Origin: Prunus persica
Lineage: Eukaryota; Streptophyta; Magnoliopsida; Rosales; Rosaceae
Reading direction: 5' to 3'
Assembly (NCBI RefSeq): GCF_000346465.2
Contig: NC_034015.1
Span: 12,624,637-12,688,636 of the forward strand
Length of the DNA stretch: 64,000 nt
Shown here: piece by piece, positions 61,797 through 64,000 of the stretch
How the letters are laid out: each line of letters begins with the position of its first letter
How positions within the stretch are numbered: the first letter of the stretch is position 1
Made by a program: the position numbers and the translations under genes
Notes under the pieces: generated by a model
Database searches by the model: none
Told to the model about the DNA's origin: nothing
The model's input: only the letters and a program-made list of their open reading frames with translations

Positions 61797-62370
61797 GACA
61801 ATAACTCAACACAGATTTCTTCTTTGATCAGCTTTTGAGATTTAACTCCGAGCAAGAGCCTCAGCTTTTTACTTCACTACTGAAAACAGACTACGTTAAT
61901 ATTTATATACACAAAGGCTTTCACAATCCACATCATATCATTTCATATATATATATACACACCCAACTACCAACCCCCCATAGAAACAACAAAACTCACA
62001 CACCCACATGAACACGTCTCTCTCTCTCCCTCTCCCTCTCCCTCTCTCTCTCTACCATGCATATAAAAATATGTTTATTATTGCTTATGTGTGTGCTGGA
62101 GAATTGAGAAATGATTTTGTAGATTGTGAATCTGGTTTCTGAATGTGTCCATGAATTGGGCAAGTGAGTGGTGGAGAATTAAGGGATGAGAAGCCCAAAA
62201 TCTGATGTCTGATCAAAATTAAGGGAGGCAAACACAAATCCAAAAGTTGGGTAGGAAGATTCAGCTGTTGGGTTATTGCCTTGTGTAAAAGCAGCTTGGG
62301 TTTTACTGCTTGGAGTTAGAGAGAAGTGAATAAAAGAAAGGGGAGAGAGTAGGATATGGAAGTATGTTGG

Positions 62371-62380
62371 CTTTATATAG
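62371..62380 (-). promoter_or_regulatory. TATA-like box of the BLH1-like gene
   Basis: Minus strand CTATATAAAG about 575 nt before the start codon, followed downstream by a pyrimidine-rich leader (CTTCTCTCTAACTCC). Predicted only; an alternative upstream promoter with a leader intron is possible. Confidence 0.4.
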
Positions 62381-62596
62381 AGATAAAGAGAGATATGGAA
62401 AGAGAGGGAGAGGGAGAGAAAGAGAGAGAAAGAGGTATAGTGATTGAGAGAGAGAGAGAGAGAGAGAGTGAAAGGAATTGATTATAATAATATTGGTACC
62501 TGGTGTGATGGAAATCTGAGTTTGCACGTGCTTCATGATCATCTCTGGACTGCAAAGGAAAGAAAGAATTTCACCAACAATGACACAAAACCCATG

Positions 62597-62600
<4 letters not shown>

Positions 62601-62641
<41 letters not shown>
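62601..62641. repeat. (GA)n microsatellite upstream of the BLH1-like gene
   Basis: About 40 bp of pure GA, the longest of the upstream cluster. GA repeats are known targets of BBR/BPC proteins, which regulate several homeobox genes; binding here is inference. Confidence 0.85.
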
Positions 62642-62645
<4 letters not shown>

Positions 62646-63094
62646 CAAACAGTTATGGCTAAAAAACATGAGCTATAGCTATACAGAAGGATGTATCTAC
62701 TATCTATATATACATGAAAAAGAGAAAGAAGAGACCAATTGAGACACCAACACACCTGTCTATGTGTAAGTGTGTGGGATTTTAGCAGTGCCTTGCTTCC
62801 TTCCAGATGTAATATAGGAGATGGATAGGAGAAGGGAAAGGAAAGCCCCTTCTGTCAGACTCAAAACTCTGCAACTTCTCCCACTGAAAAGGAAAAAAAG
62901 AGAGTAGAGAGAGAGATGGGGTTAAAAAGGTGTTTGAGAGAAAAAGATAGCCATCTTTATTCATTCACCTCATTATCCATACAACACATTTATGATGACC
63001 CCATTCTTAATTTCTTCAACAAAATTTAAGAAATATATATATATATTGTAACTGAATTGCTTTCTTTTTCTTTCTTTTTTTTTCCTTCTTCTTC

Positions 63095-63097
<3 letters not shown>

Positions 63098-63126
<29 letters not shown>
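63098..63126. repeat. (CT)n microsatellite
   Basis: CT run following CTTCTTCTTCTTCC, upstream of the BLH1-like gene. Confidence 0.85.
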
Positions 63127-63129
<3 letters not shown>

Positions 63130-63263
63130 ATGTCTTTTTGGGTGGAATTGTACCTGCGAATAGATCAAAACCACGAGAGAACTTCTGATTTGACCCTCCC
63201 TTTTCAAATCATTTGATGCAGCCAAGCACCCTTTGATGAGAAACAAAGAACCTTTTTTAATAT

Positions 63264-63265
<2 letters not shown>

Positions 63266-63297
<32 letters not shown>
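63266..63297. repeat. (GA)n microsatellite
   Basis: GA run of about 31 bp, the furthest upstream of the BLH1-like cluster. Confidence 0.85.
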
Positions 63298-63299
<2 letters not shown>

Positions 63300-64000
63300 G
63301 ATGGAAATGGTTCTGCCTTAACCAAAATTATGGATCAATAAAAATATATTTCAAGGCTTGTCAGAAGATACAAACAGCTGCAAAACGAGGAAACGTCTTC
63401 TTCCACCAAAGCCCTTCTTAATAAAAAATAAAAGAAGGAAGATGATGAAGAAGAGGGTTGTGTGTGGACTGTGGAGGGTCCTATTCTTCAATTCAATATT
63501 AAATATCTGCTTGTCTTTTTCATGTACATTATTTTTATATAATTTCCTTATTTTCTACATCTTTTTCATTTTTTGATATTTTTTGTGGTTGGATTCCTGA
63601 GTTTGAAGATAAAGCAATTAAATTGCTAAGGAAAACAGGACCAACCACCATAACAACAACTTTAATGCCTATCAAGTTAATATGTGTTTGTCTCCATTAT
63701 TTACCCCACATATATAAAGTATATGTATGGGAACATAAAGGCATATATGTACATCTTACCCTACACAACCATGGGTAGAGAAAATCAGAACACAATAATA
63801 CAATTTAGTCCTTAGATCAAAATTCTCTTCTAATAAAAAATGACAATGAGCTGGGACTATTTAGCTCATAATGAATAGTGTGTTTTGATAATAGAGCGTG
63901 TAACTTGGCCAACGCGCGTTTCAGGTGCTTGCGCGCACATATATTGATTAAAATTTTGTAATTACATGGAGATTTCTTTGTAACAAGAGAATTAAGTATT

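Larger units (their letters stand above)
61797..64000. other. BLH1-like 5' leader and upstream region, GA/CT-rich
   Basis: On the minus strand 62340-61797 is probably the 5' leader (a TATA-like box lies at 62380-62371). Upstream are at least five GA/CT tracts: about 62015-62052, 62449-62468, 62601-62641, 63098-63126 and 63266-63297. More leader exons further upstream cannot be excluded. No other gene was seen to the window end. Confidence 0.5.

Overview
The window is plant nuclear DNA. Genes have many short exons with GT-AG introns, and the sequence holds (GA/CT)n microsatellites, LINE, TRIM and foldback transposon remnants, and plant-specific regulatory families (Dof, BELL homeodomain, plant U-box ligases, the VIRILIZER m6A writer subunit). 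The proteins look eudicot, probably a woody rosid, perhaps Rosaceae; that placement is an impression from protein resemblance, not proven here.

Layout. (1) 1-13371: a tandem array of nine 1.42-1.53 kb higher-order units plus a truncated tenth. Each unit is built from about twelve repeats of roughly 100 bp. Nearly every short repeat carries a 20-22 bp palindrome (GTATAGCCGTGCGGCTATAC) and a G-box/ABRE-like GCCACGTGTC. An assembly gap (3041-3463) lies inside. (2) 13681-14800: an intron-retaining, frameshifted, internally deleted DExH helicase pseudogene, followed by a second small cluster of the palindromes (14816-15056). (3) 15962-32481: a complete VIRILIZER-like gene, reconstructed here as 28 coding exons and 2181 codons in one open frame, with LINE and LTR remnants in its introns and one GC-AG intron. 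(4) 34576-35508: a Dof zinc-finger gene like Arabidopsis DOF3.5. (5) 39284-40501 and 47813-49024, both minus strand: two intronless U-box E3 ligases of the PUB22/23/24 group, separated by TRIM retroelements and a possible SINE. (6) 49.3-55 kb: AT-rich intergenic DNA with a small foldback, a CACTA-type end and an 864 bp Mutator-like foldback element with a perfect 9 bp target-site duplication. (7) 55983-57420: a BTB/POZ gene of the At3g05675 type whose start codon lies on a 12-nt first coding exon. (8) 58995-61796, minus strand: a BEL1-like homeodomain gene (BLH1-like, four coding exons, 707 aa), with a GA-rich upstream region running to the window end.

The genes do not form a pathway; they are ordinary neighbours on a plant chromosome. 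The least ordinary object is the palindrome/G-box array, related copies of which also sit around the broken helicase copy. It encodes nothing convincing: the recurrent 120-130 codon frames are by-products of the repeat.
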